Source of the DNA: Kiritimatiellia bacterium
GTDB lineage: Bacteria; Verrucomicrobiota; Kiritimatiellia; JAAZAB01
NCBI GenBank assembly: GCA_028718125.1
Contig: JAQUMN010000015.1
Location: 21,640-85,639 of the forward strand
DNA length: 64,000 nt
Direction: 5' to 3'
The notes beneath the pieces are model-generated. The model saw only the letters and a list, made by a program, of their open reading frames with translations, was not told the DNA's origin and searched no databases. This document shows, one piece after another, positions 44,870 through 53,353 of this stretch (position 1 is the first letter of the stretch; every line of letters starts with the position of its first letter). Made by a program: the position numbers and the translations under genes.

Positions 44870-45952
44870 ATGAACACCCGCGAACGTTTTCACGCCTGCA
44901 TGGCGTATCAACCGATGGACCACACGCCCTTTTGGAGCGGGGGCGGATGGGCTGAGACCATTGAACGGTGGAAGAAAGAAGGTTACGATCCGAAACGAAA
45001 CGAACCGGCGAATATCTGCGATCAAGGACTCTGGTTCGGCGGATGGTTTAAGCCAAACCCGCCTTTCGAACGCCGGGTTATAGACGAGAACGAGACAACC
45101 GTGGTCTATATCAACCACGAGGGCATCCTGATGCGGGAGTTGAAAACAAATGCTTCAAGCTCCATGCCCCAGTTTTTGAAATTTCCCGTTGTAACCCGCC
45201 AGGAGTTCCGCGCCTTCTGGAAAGAACGCATGCAGCCGGACCTGACCCGGCGGATTGGACCGGATTGGCAACAAAAAATGAAGGACTGGCGCGCCCAGCC
45301 GCTGCCATTCATTATCATTTCGGATCGCTGGGGCGGTTTTTTTGGCCCCCTGCGCAATCTGGTGGGCGTAGAAAATCTTTGCCTGCTTTTCCATGATGAT
45401 CCGGAGTTTGTGGAAGAAATGATGGAGGCCAATGCGGATTTCATCATTGCCATGATGGCGCAAATCCTGGATGTGATCGAGATCGATGCTTTCGGCTTCT
45501 GGGAAGACATGGCGTATAATCACGCCCCGCTCATCTCGCCGGCCATGGTCCGGCGCTACATGCTCCCGCGATATCGCAGGGTAACGGAATTTTTACGCAA
45601 GCGGGGGGTCAAGTACATCGGCTTGGACAGTGACGGCCAAATTGACTCGCTTATTCCAATCTGGATGGATGCGGGCTTGAACTTCCTGTATCCCTTTGAG
45701 GTGCAATCGGGCATGGACGTACTCGCCGTCCGCCGCAAATATGGCAAGGAATTACGCATATGGGGCGGGGTGGACAAACGGGCGCTGGCCAAAGGGCCCG
45801 CCACAATTGATGCCGAACTCTTTCGCTTGAAACCGTTGATCGACGCGGGCGGTTACATTCCCCATACGGACCACGCTTGTCCACCCGACATATCGTTTGC
45901 CAACTATTGTTATTACTTGAAAAAACTGGCGGCAGCCTGTAATAAATACTGA
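44870..45952 (+). CDS. URO-D-family protein, paralogue 2
   Basis: About 360 residues from the ATG at 44870, preceded by AAGGAGA; the frame from 44807 adds unsupported residues. It aligns throughout with the preceding gene (GLDSDGQIDSLIPIWMDAG; FLYPFEVQSGMDVLAVRRK; IWGGVDKRALAKGPATI; GGYIPHTDHACPPDIS). The two proteins probably act on related substrates or form a heteromer (inference). The GH95 gene starts 33 bases downstream. Confidence 0.8.
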   Translation: MNTRERFHACMAYQPMDHTPFWSGGGWAETIERWKKEGYDPKRNEPANICDQGLWFGGWFKPNPPFERRVIDENETTVVYINHEGILMRELKTNASSSMPQFLKFPVVTRQEFRAFWKERMQPDLTRRIGPDWQQKMKDWRAQPLPFIIISDRWGGFFGPLRNLVGVENLCLLFHDDPEFVEEMMEANADFIIAMMAQILDVIEIDAFGFWEDMAYNHAPLISPAMVRRYMLPRYRRVTEFLRKRGVKYIGLDSDGQIDSLIPIWMDAGLNFLYPFEVQSGMDVLAVRRKYGKELRIWGGVDKRALAKGPATIDAELFRLKPLIDAGGYIPHTDHACPPDISFANYCYYLKKLAAACNKY

Positions 45953-45985
45953 CCTGTTGCCACTTTGCCGAAAACAGAAAAATAG

Positions 45986-48271
45986 ATGACGATGAAAAGG
46001 CACAAACTGCCGGCCTTGGATTATCTGGATGATCACGACCTTGTTTATGAGCGCGCTCCGGAGGGATGGGTAGACGGCGTTCCCATGGCCAATGGCCACC
46101 TGGGCGCAATGCTGTGGGGCGACGGCCAGCCTCTGCACGTAACGCTTGACAAATACGATGTCTGGGAAACACGCGCCCCCGAGCCGAATTGGGACCGTTT
46201 CCGGTATTCCGTGATCAGGCAATTACTGCGCGAGAATCGCCTGGTGGAGATCCAGGATATTTGTTCCTCGTTACCCAAAGGCAGCGGAGATACCGTACCC
46301 TACCCCACGCGCCTTCCGTTGCCGCGCATGGCAATAGACAACTTGACTTTCCAGGGCGGGCGGCTGCGCTTGAAAGACGCCACGTGGGAAACGGGGCGCT
46401 GGCGCGCCTTCGCCCACGCAACACGCCGGCTTTTTGTGCTGCAAGGCCTGCCGGCTGACGTGACGGTTCGCCTGGATTACGCGCCCAACCCCGGCGGCAA
46501 GAAGGTTCGCCAGATTCAGGATCTGCTGAATCTGTGGGGCTATCCACCTTTGGAGCGCGGAACCGCAGGTACGACGCAGTGGGTGCGGCAGGCATTCCCG
46601 GCCGGCGGCGAATATGTGATTGCATATCGGGTGCGCTCCTGCGAATTACTTCTTTCCATTCAGAGCAGCCGGGATGCGGCGAATCCGTTGCAAGCGGCGG
46701 TGGCGGCGGTGGAAAACCTCCCGGAATACGACAGCCTGCATAAGGAGCATGCGGCGTGGTGGCGCGATTTCTGGGGCCATTCCGCGATCGCGTTGCCGGA
46801 TGCGCGCCTGGAAAACCTGTATTACGCGGAAATCTATAAGTTGGGTTCGAGCACCAGGCCGGACGGTTATCCGATTCCGCTCCAGGGCTTATGGTCCGTG
46901 GATGGGTGCCAGCCTCCCTGGTGGGGGGATTACCATCTTGATTTGAACGTCCAGGAAACCTACTGGCCGATTTACACCTCCAACCACCTCGATCTTGGAG
47001 ACGCGCTCTATGAACGCTTCTTCGCGATGCTCCCCCGTTTCCGCGAGGATGGCCGGAAATTTTTCGATAGCGAGGGGGCTTGGGCACGCTGTGCGTTGGC
47101 TATTGATGGTATTCCGATCGTCGGCGCGAAGCCCGCCGACGACAAATATGTCGGGTGGGTGGCCACGGCTTGCAGTCCTTCGTACCTGGCCTGGCTCAGC
47201 CATCATTACTGGCTGCATTACCGCTACAGCCTGGATGCGGAGTTCCTGCGCGCGCGCGCCCAGCCGATGATGAAAGCAGCTTGGCAACTTTATCGCGACC
47301 TTTTAGAAGAAGGCCCGGACGGCAAACTGCATTTGCCCGTTTGCCATTCGCCGGAATATGCCGAGGGCACGCCCGCTGAATGGCAGGCGGACACGTCGTA
47401 TGACGGCGCGCTGATTCGATTCCTCTGCCAGGCGCTTATGGAAGCCGACGACGTGCTGGCCGCGCACGATCCCGATCGTTCCAAATACGCGGAGATACTC
47501 GCCAGGCTCTATGATTATCCCGGCGGCAACGAGCTTTGGATCGCCAAGGATCTTCCGTTAACGCAATCCCACCGTCACTTGTCGCATCTGCTGGCAATCT
47601 ACCCGCTGGGGCTCCTGACGATCGAGGGCACCGAGGCGGATCGGTTGTTGATCGAGAATTCGTTGCGAACACTACGCCGGCAGGGAATGGCGGCTTGGGC
47701 CGGGCATACATATCCACCCATGTCCCTGATCGCCGCCCGCGCAGGCAAGGCGGAATGGGCCTGGAATATGCTCCAGCTGTATTTCGCCTGGCTCACGCCG
47801 AATTCATTGCATCTTAACGGCGATCGCCGGAATTTCGGCATCACTCTTTTTGCCGGTACCGCAATGACCCTGGAGGCCGGGTTCGGCGCGGCGGCGGCCG
47901 TCATGGAACTGCTGCTGCAAAGCTGGAATGGCCTGATCCGTGTTTTCCCGGCCACGCCCGATTTCTGGCCGGATGTGTCCTTCCGTGACCTGCTGGCGGA
48001 AGGAGCTGTGCTTGTATCGGCCGAGAAAAAAGCCGGTCGGGTGCAATGGATCGAAATCGAGAGCCGGAAAGGCGGGATGGTGAGGATCAAAAACGTGTTC
48101 CAGGGCCCGGCAATGATTGCGGGGCAGAAATATTCCGGAGATATCCTGGAAGTGCCGGCCAAGGCAGGCGAACGGATCAGGATTGTGCCGGCAACGCCGC
48201 CCGCTCAAAAAATGGAAAAAACCGACCGGACAAAAAACTGGTTCGGGCTGAAGCGCTTGCCGCGATATTAA
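45986..48271 (+). CDS. Glycoside hydrolase family 95-like protein (alpha-L-fucosidase/galactosidase type)
   Basis: A 761-residue protein without a signal peptide. The N-terminal beta domain (DGVPMANGHLGAMLWG) and the (alpha/alpha)6 barrel with WWGDYHLDLNVQETYWPIYT (about 312-331), QSHRHLSHLLAIYPL (about 528-542) and LNGDRRNFGITLFAG (about 609-623) match GH95. The family motif around the DGNFG loop is changed to GDRRNFG, so activity or specificity may differ. Intracellular location suggests it acts on imported oligosaccharides. It ends the plus-strand URO-D/URO-D/GH95 operon. Confidence 0.75.
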   Translation: MTMKRHKLPALDYLDDHDLVYERAPEGWVDGVPMANGHLGAMLWGDGQPLHVTLDKYDVWETRAPEPNWDRFRYSVIRQLLRENRLVEIQDICSSLPKGSGDTVPYPTRLPLPRMAIDNLTFQGGRLRLKDATWETGRWRAFAHATRRLFVLQGLPADVTVRLDYAPNPGGKKVRQIQDLLNLWGYPPLERGTAGTTQWVRQAFPAGGEYVIAYRVRSCELLLSIQSSRDAANPLQAAVAAVENLPEYDSLHKEHAAWWRDFWGHSAIALPDARLENLYYAEIYKLGSSTRPDGYPIPLQGLWSVDGCQPPWWGDYHLDLNVQETYWPIYTSNHLDLGDALYERFFAMLPRFREDGRKFFDSEGAWARCALAIDGIPIVGAKPADDKYVGWVATACSPSYLAWLSHHYWLHYRYSLDAEFLRARAQPMMKAAWQLYRDLLEEGPDGKLHLPVCHSPEYAEGTPAEWQADTSYDGALIRFLCQALMEADDVLAAHDPDRSKYAEILARLYDYPGGNELWIAKDLPLTQSHRHLSHLLAIYPLGLLTIEGTEADRLLIENSLRTLRRQGMAAWAGHTYPPMSLIAARAGKAEWAWNMLQLYFAWLTPNSLHLNGDRRNFGITLFAGTAMTLEAGFGAAAAVMELLLQSWNGLIRVFPATPDFWPDVSFRDLLAEGAVLVSAEKKAGRVQWIEIESRKGGMVRIKNVFQGPAMIAGQKYSGDILEVPAKAGERIRIVPATPPAQKMEKTDRTKNWFGLKRLPRY

Positions 48272-48371
48272 AGAAGCCAGAATTCTGAATTCCGACACCT
48301 TGCACGGCTTTTTTAATTCTGAATTTTGACTCCCGAATCCCGGCTTCTTCCGAACAGTTGCGCTCAGGATG

Positions 48372-49484
48372 TCAGCGCTTGCCGGTTAATTCGCCGCTCA
48401 GCGCCAGCAGGAAGTCGCGGTTATCAACGGACAGGTAGCGCATGGCGCCGCCCATGCGGCTGAATGTCTTGCAATAGCGCAGGTAATAGGCCGGGTTATC
48501 CATGGGCGGCTCGCTCTTGGCGCTCCAATCCCAATGGGCGTCGGCCAGGTCAACCACCAGGATAAAATGGTCTTGAATGGGCTGCCCTGCCTGGCGGTGC
48601 AGGTTCTGGGCCATGGAAAAGGCTTTTTCAAAAATCATGGGCGACATAACCGCGGAACCGACCGAAAGGTACGCGCCACCGGCCAGGTTGTTGACACTGT
48701 GCGCGAAGGACAGGAAATCACGCTCGGCTGTCCTCCCGATGGCCGCCCCCTGATTCATGGGGTGGTTATAAATGATGTCATGCCCGAACATGGGATGGCC
48801 GGTAAACGGTATGTTCAGGCGATAGGCCGCCGCCTGCACGCTGTAGGACTTGAAAGGATGCGGAATCGGCAGGGGCCCGGGCTGAAGGTCAAAATGGCGC
48901 ACGGTCGCCAGGAAATCGGCGGCCGCGGCAGCGCGCGCAGGATCCTTGGCCAGGGCATCCATCACCACGCGCCGCAATTCGTCGGCGGAAGGGATCACCA
49001 GGCGTTCATTCTGGATCAGAGCCCCAACCGATTCGCCGTAGCCTAACCCCTCATAGGCGCCGGCGATCAGCGCCAGATTAATATAGCGGCCGGTTTCCTG
49101 CCAGATGCCAAACTGGCCCTCGGCCACGTACCGGCGCACATCCTCGCTACTCTGGCCCTGGAAGGCGAATTCCCAGTCATGAATGATCCCGGCGCCGTTG
49201 GTCGCCAGATGCGTCAACCACCCCTCTTCCATCAGCCGGATAAGGACCGGGGCCAGGCCGTTCTTGATCGTATGTGCGCCAAACGCCAGCATGACGGACC
49301 GCCCCGCCTGCCTCGCCTGGCGCATACGCCCGGCTGCTTCCTGCACTATTTTCCGCGCTTCCCTGGAAAGTGTTCGGGGCGCGGCCCCAGGCAAAACGCA
49401 ATCGCGCTCAATCGCGAGCTTGTTCTTGCGTTCGCTCAACGGCTTGACGAGCAACTTGTTACGGTCGAATTGCGGGTGGGGCAT
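48372..49484 (-). CDS. Deoxyhypusine-synthase-like protein
   Basis: About 370 residues from the Met at 49484 (MPHPQFDRNKLLV), with AGGAGA upstream; the extra 45 residues of the longer frame are hydrophobic and unsupported. The stretch GAHTIKNGLAPVLIRLM...GWLTHLATNGAGIIHDWE resembles the NAD-binding core of deoxyhypusine synthase. The rest (HPMFGHDIIYNHP, SVNNLAGGAYLSVGSAV, FILVVDLADAHWDW) is typical of bacterial relatives of unknown function. Bacteria lack eIF5A, so another amine- or NAD-linked reaction is likely. Confidence 0.6.
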   Translation of the reverse strand: MPHPQFDRNKLLVKPLSERKNKLAIERDCVLPGAAPRTLSREARKIVQEAAGRMRQARQAGRSVMLAFGAHTIKNGLAPVLIRLMEEGWLTHLATNGAGIIHDWEFAFQGQSSEDVRRYVAEGQFGIWQETGRYINLALIAGAYEGLGYGESVGALIQNERLVIPSADELRRVVMDALAKDPARAAAAADFLATVRHFDLQPGPLPIPHPFKSYSVQAAAYRLNIPFTGHPMFGHDIIYNHPMNQGAAIGRTAERDFLSFAHSVNNLAGGAYLSVGSAVMSPMIFEKAFSMAQNLHRQAGQPIQDHFILVVDLADAHWDWSAKSEPPMDNPAYYLRYCKTFSRMGGAMRYLSVDNRDFLLALSGELTGKR

Positions 49485-49777
49485 GCCGGTATCTCTCCTA
49501 CAGGGTTGATTTGTGGAAACCCTATCATAATGGCGACTTAAGACAACAAAAAACGGGCCAAAAAGCGCGAAAATGCTCCCCAAAAATACATAAAAATAGT
49601 TATTGCATTCATTTTGCAATATGATAGGTTATGCATCACTTGACTGCAGAATGAGAGAGTTCACAGTGCGAGATGGTAGATTGTCAGTCGACGTTTTTGT
49701 TCGGTAGACGATCTGAAACCCGAATGAGTCGGGAACAGTCGCTGAACGCTCATACCGCAGTTTAAGGGAGGAAAAGT

Positions 49778-50089
49778 ATGGCTACGAAGCTGTATGTCGG
49801 AAACCTGTCCTTCACCACGACCGAAGGTGACCTGAAGGAACACTTTGCCACGTGTGGCACGGTGGTTAGTTGTAACGTCATTATGGACAAGTACACGAAC
49901 AAGTCGCGCGGATTTGCCTTCGTGGAAATGGGATCGCAGGAAGAGGCCAACAAGGCCATTGCCGAGAAAAACGGCGCGGACTTCCAAGGCCGCACCCTGA
50001 CGGTCAACGAAGCGAAACCCCGTGAAGATCGCCCCCGCGGCAACTTTGGCGGCGGCGAACGCGGTGGTGGCAAGCGCGACTATCGTTAA
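49778..50089 (+). CDS. Small RRM RNA-binding protein
   Basis: A 103-residue protein with one RNA recognition motif: RNP2 KLYVGNLSF (3-11) and RNP1 SRGFAFVEM (about 42-50), then a short Gly/Arg-rich tail (GNFGGGERGGGKRDYR). Such proteins occur in cyanobacteria and PVC bacteria and are often cold- or stress-induced. TAAGGGAGGAAAAGT provides a strong ribosome binding site. A long leader (about 150 bases) may carry regulation. A good terminator follows. Confidence 0.92.
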   Translation: MATKLYVGNLSFTTTEGDLKEHFATCGTVVSCNVIMDKYTNKSRGFAFVEMGSQEEANKAIAEKNGADFQGRTLTVNEAKPREDRPRGNFGGGERGGGKRDYR

Positions 50090-50115
50090 ACCGATTGTCG
50101 GGTTTTAAAATCGGG

Positions 50116-50158
50116 AAGAGCGTTCCGTGGAGGCAACTCCCGGGACGCTCTTTTTTTT
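50116..50158 (+). terminator. Rho-independent terminator after the RRM gene
   Basis: GAGCGTTCCGTGGAG pairs with CTCCCGGGACGCTC around a short loop, followed by eight T residues. It is 27 bases after the stop codon. Confidence 0.9.
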
Positions 50159-50277
50159 ATCGCAAGCGAATCTGAAGCTATTGTTACCACGGACAGCACG
50201 AATGGCACTGATTTGAATTCCGGATCATCGATTCCGATATCCGTGCCACCCGTGTAATCCGGGGTGTCTGGTATTCC

Positions 50278-51048
50278 ATGTCCAAATCCCCATCGCCCCT
50301 GCCCCCCGTCCTGTTCGAGGATGAGTGGCTGATTGCCTTCGACAAGCCCAGCGGCCTGTTGACCGAACCCGACCGCTGGAACGCGCCCCGCGCCAGCCTG
50401 ACCGCCCTGATTCGCCAGCACCTTGCACCCAACATATTCAATGTCCACCGGCTGGATGCCGAAACCAGCGGCGTCCTGCTATGCGCCAAGCAAAAGCCCG
50501 CGCTGATCGCACTGGCCCGTCAATTTGAAGCCCGGCAGGCCGAGAAGCATTTCCTGGCGCTCGTAGGCGGCGCATTGCCGGAACCCGACATGGTCATCCG
50601 CCGGGAACTGGAACGCGATCCCGGCCAACCGGGCCGGATGCGCGTGGCCGCCGCCTATCGCCGGGGCGCCTGCCGGACGCGCGTGCATGCGCTCGAGGTT
50701 TTTCGTGCACACAGCCTGCTGGAGGCCTGGCCCAGCGCCGACCGGCCCCACCAGGTCCGGGTCCACCTGGCCCACGTCGGCTGTCCCGTGGTCGCCGATG
50801 CGTTTTACGGCAACGGGCGCGGTTTATACCTCTCCGAGATCAAGAGCGACTACAAGTTCAAGCCCGATGTGCCCGAGCGCCCGCTGATCGGGCGCGTGGC
50901 CCTGCACGCCGAGAGCCTGACCTTCACACACCCGGTCAGCCAGGCAAAGGTCACGATTGCCGCGCCCTGGCCCAAGGATTTTACGATTGCGGTCAAGTAT
51001 TTGAAACGATTCGCGTCCACCGGCGGACGGATGACAGAGGACGGATGA
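50278..51048 (+). CDS. RluA-family RNA pseudouridine synthase
   Basis: A 256-residue pseudouridine synthase. The catalytic Asp60 lies in the family motif VHRLDAETSGVLLCAK. Further family motifs are FEDEWLIAFDKPSGLLTEP near the N-terminus, RPHQVRVHLAHVGCPVVAD and the C-terminal ALHAESLTFTHPV. No S4 domain is seen. The rRNA or tRNA target cannot be decided. The 3' end and the following DNA contain a GACGGATGAC-type repeat. Confidence 0.88.
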   Translation: MSKSPSPLPPVLFEDEWLIAFDKPSGLLTEPDRWNAPRASLTALIRQHLAPNIFNVHRLDAETSGVLLCAKQKPALIALARQFEARQAEKHFLALVGGALPEPDMVIRRELERDPGQPGRMRVAAAYRRGACRTRVHALEVFRAHSLLEAWPSADRPHQVRVHLAHVGCPVVADAFYGNGRGLYLSEIKSDYKFKPDVPERPLIGRVALHAESLTFTHPVSQAKVTIAAPWPKDFTIAVKYLKRFASTGGRMTEDG

Positions 51049-51072
51049 CGGATAGGGGACGGAAATAGACGG

Positions 51073-51264
51073 TCAGGAACGGACCAGCACATAATATGTG
51101 CCCTTGTTGTCCCCCACCCTGCGGATCAGGCCCCGCTGTTCCAGCGTATAAAGCAGACGATACGCCGTGCTATGTGAAACGCCTGATTGTTCCATCACCT
51201 CCCGGCGGGTCACCCGACCCTGGGCTTTGAGCAGATCCAGAATCCGGGCCTGTTGAACACCGAT
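51073..51264 (-). pseudogene. Winged-helix domain remnant
   Basis: A minus-strand frame of 63 codons without a good start, entering from a stop at 51265-51267. It encodes a clean winged helix: VQQARILDLLKAQGRVTRRE, SGVSHSTAYRLLYTLEQRGL, then RRVGDNKGTYYVLVRS and a stop. Such domains end Fic-type or ATP-binding regulatory proteins. It is the surviving 3' end of a larger gene, at the left border of the defence island. Confidence 0.55.
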
Positions 51265-51351
51265 TTATTGCCCCGCGTATCTTTCTCGACTTGTTTCACA
51301 AAAAAGTTTATACAATGCGGTGTCTAACCTGTTTCCCTGAACATTCGATTT

Positions 51352-52014
51352 ATGAGCACCTCATCCAGTGTCCGCGAAAACGAGGTCGCCTTTTGTGGCG
51401 ACATTCAATCCTGGTCGGAAGCCCTGTTTGCGCGGCATCCGGAATGGCCCTTTTCACGTGCGGCCATTGAGCATTATGGCCCCACCGGGCATAAGCGGCA
51501 GGACCTACGATTTTTTCGGCGCGGGAACCAATCCCCGGTCATATCCGGCGAGGTCAAAATGCTGGGCACCCCCGAGGGCCAAAGCCCCTATCAGGCCGAT
51601 CTGATGCAGGATGCCTATCAGAAATCCGACAATATCCAGTGTCCCTTTTTCTTTACCTGGAACGTCAATGCATTCGTCCTGTTTGACCGCAGCCGCTGGA
51701 ATGTACCGATGATCCAGCGGCGCGTGCGCGACTGGGAACTGGGTATCCATTTGGCTAATCCTTCCGATTGCCGGCGACCGGATGTCCAGGCCGAAATCCG
51801 TGAAAAGTTCCTGCCCCGCCTGGGCGTCACCGGCGACCTCGCGTTGCCCAAATCGGAAGCCGACTGCCGGCATTGCCTCAAGGACCTGAACGACCGCCTG
51901 CGCCAAGCCAATGAGCGCTTCGCCGCCCTGGCCGCCTCCCGCACCGGCAACGCCGAAATGCAGGAAAAAACCGCCAGCCTGTTGTTGCATTGGTATATTC
52001 ACGGCCGGGGGTAG
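51352..52014 (+). CDS. PD-(D/E)XK-like N-terminal domain protein
   Basis: A 220-residue protein. Asp51 (RQDLRFF) and the Glu67-x-Lys69 of ISGEVK form a PD-(D/E)XK-like pair, followed by GQSPYQADLMQDAYQK and PFFFTWNVNAFVLFDRSRW. This resembles the N-terminal domain of large restriction-modification proteins that continue with an N6-adenine methylase; here it stops after 220 residues, so it is truncated or a stand-alone nuclease domain. No methylase follows. It lies 34 bases before the GIY-YIG gene. Confidence 0.5.
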   Translation: MSTSSSVRENEVAFCGDIQSWSEALFARHPEWPFSRAAIEHYGPTGHKRQDLRFFRRGNQSPVISGEVKMLGTPEGQSPYQADLMQDAYQKSDNIQCPFFFTWNVNAFVLFDRSRWNVPMIQRRVRDWELGIHLANPSDCRRPDVQAEIREKFLPRLGVTGDLALPKSEADCRHCLKDLNDRLRQANERFAALAASRTGNAEMQEKTASLLLHWYIHGRG

Positions 52015-52048
52015 GATTAATTATCCGTCAATATCGGACAAACTAATT

Positions 52049-52744
52049 ATGAAAAAACGAGCCCAGCTTGTCTGTCAGCATCTGGAAAACATTTCCCGCG
52101 AGGCGCTGGAGAGGAATCCCGAAATCATCTATCAATACGTCCGTGGGCGGCAGGGCGTATATGCGCTGTACCGGCACGGGAAATTATACTATGTGGGCCT
52201 TGCGACAAATTTGCGCAACCGGTTGAAGCATCATCTCAAAGACCGGCATGGCCATTCGTGGGACCGGTTTTCAGTATATCTCACAATCGGCGATCATCAT
52301 CTGCGAGAGCTTGAGGCCTTGATCCTGCGCACGGTGAAGCCTAAGGGCAATAAGCAAAAAGGCAAGTTTGCCCGGTCAGAAGACTTGCGTCGCCGATTCC
52401 GGCGCGATAGCAAACGGAACGCCCTGGCACAGGTTGATGGATTGTTCGTCGAGATGCATCCTGCGCGGACGAGGCGAGAAACGGTCGATGAGCCCGATGG
52501 ACGCAAGCCCATCCTCGCGGTGTATATCACCGGACCAATGAAGCTAAGATCATTCTACAAGGGAAAGAAACTCAACGCCCGCGTGCGCAAAAACGGCACC
52601 ATTCGCTATGCTGGAAAAATTTACACATCCCCTTCTGTAGCTGGCGCCGCCGCCGTCAAACGCCGCACCTGCAACGGCTGGACCTTCTGGGAATACGAAC
52701 GCGCCCCAGGGGATTGGGTGAAATTGGATACCTTAAGGATATGA
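52049..52744 (+). CDS. GIY-YIG nuclease-like protein with C-terminal RAMA/DUF2924-like domain
   Basis: About 231 residues from the ATG at 52049; the longer frame overlaps the preceding gene. GVYALYRHGKLYYVGLATNL (36-55) matches the GIY-YIG core, followed by the conserved Arg in RNRLKHHLKD. A linker leads to a C-terminal module (LNARVRKNGTIRYAGKIYTS, then AAAVKRRTCNGWTFWEY) like the RAMA domain found in restriction-linked proteins. A role in restriction of modified or foreign DNA is inferred. It ends 24 bases before the type IV CBASS operon. Confidence 0.7.
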   Translation: MKKRAQLVCQHLENISREALERNPEIIYQYVRGRQGVYALYRHGKLYYVGLATNLRNRLKHHLKDRHGHSWDRFSVYLTIGDHHLRELEALILRTVKPKGNKQKGKFARSEDLRRRFRRDSKRNALAQVDGLFVEMHPARTRRETVDEPDGRKPILAVYITGPMKLRSFYKGKKLNARVRKNGTIRYAGKIYTSPSVAGAAAVKRRTCNGWTFWEYERAPGDWVKLDTLRI

Positions 52745-52768
52745 ATAACATTACAGAATAGTGTTTCC

Positions 52769-53353
52769 ATGACCACTACGGGATTAACAACCAATGTGAT
52801 GGTGCTCCTGAGTGGCGGAATCGACTCATCCGCCTGCGTTGAGTTCTACACGTCCAAGCGAATCTCCGTCACGGCCCTGTTTATAGATTACGGGCAGGTA
52901 TCCCGAAGGTGTGAGCAACGTGCTGCCATGCGTATATCAAACTATTTTGATATTCCATTCCGATGCCTATCCCTTAAGGGGGCGGCAAAAAAATGCAAGG
53001 GAGAGATTAGAGCAAGGAATGCGTTCCTTCTCTTCACGGCCTTACTTGAATTCCCACATCGAAGCGGGATTATAGCCATCGGAGTACATTCTGGCACACC
53101 TTACTTTGACTGTTCTGCCATGTTCATTCGTAAATGCCAGGATTCTTTCGACGAGTATGCCGATGGGCGCATCCAGATCGGAACCCCTTTTATTGACTGG
53201 ACAAAAAGTGATATCTGGTCTTATTCTATTAAGAAACTTCTTCCTTTGGAATTGACGTATAGTTGTGAGATAGGTCGCCGCCAACCTTGCGGCAAATGTC
53301 TGTCTTGCAGGGATTTGGAGGTTCTGCATGCTGGCGCGAAGCACAACCATTAG
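52769..53353 (+). CDS. cap9: Type IV CBASS QueC-like enzyme (Cap9)
   Basis: A 194-residue PP-loop ATP pyrophosphatase. SGGIDSS (15-21) is the ATP motif, LFIDYGQ and the C-terminal zinc site Cys166, Cys174, Cys177, Cys180 (SCEIGRRQPCGKCLSC) are those of QueC, which makes 7-cyano-7-deazaguanine from 7-carboxy-7-deazaguanine. It is shorter than most QueC proteins (about 220-230) and sits in a defence operon with TGT-like and cyclase genes, without queC/D/E/F partners. Hence it is called Cap9. It overlaps the next gene by 26 bases. I recall that such enzymes make a deazaguanine derivative for CBASS; this should be verified. Confidence 0.88.
   Translation: MTTTGLTTNVMVLLSGGIDSSACVEFYTSKRISVTALFIDYGQVSRRCEQRAAMRISNYFDIPFRCLSLKGAAKKCKGEIRARNAFLLFTALLEFPHRSGIIAIGVHSGTPYFDCSAMFIRKCQDSFDEYADGRIQIGTPFIDWTKSDIWSYSIKKLLPLELTYSCEIGRRQPCGKCLSCRDLEVLHAGAKHNH

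Noticed and set aside
51911-52048. Extended N-terminus of the GIY-YIG protein
   Set aside because: The extra 46 residues are Pro/Cys-rich and overlap the preceding gene out of frame. The ATG at 52049 starts the conserved protein.
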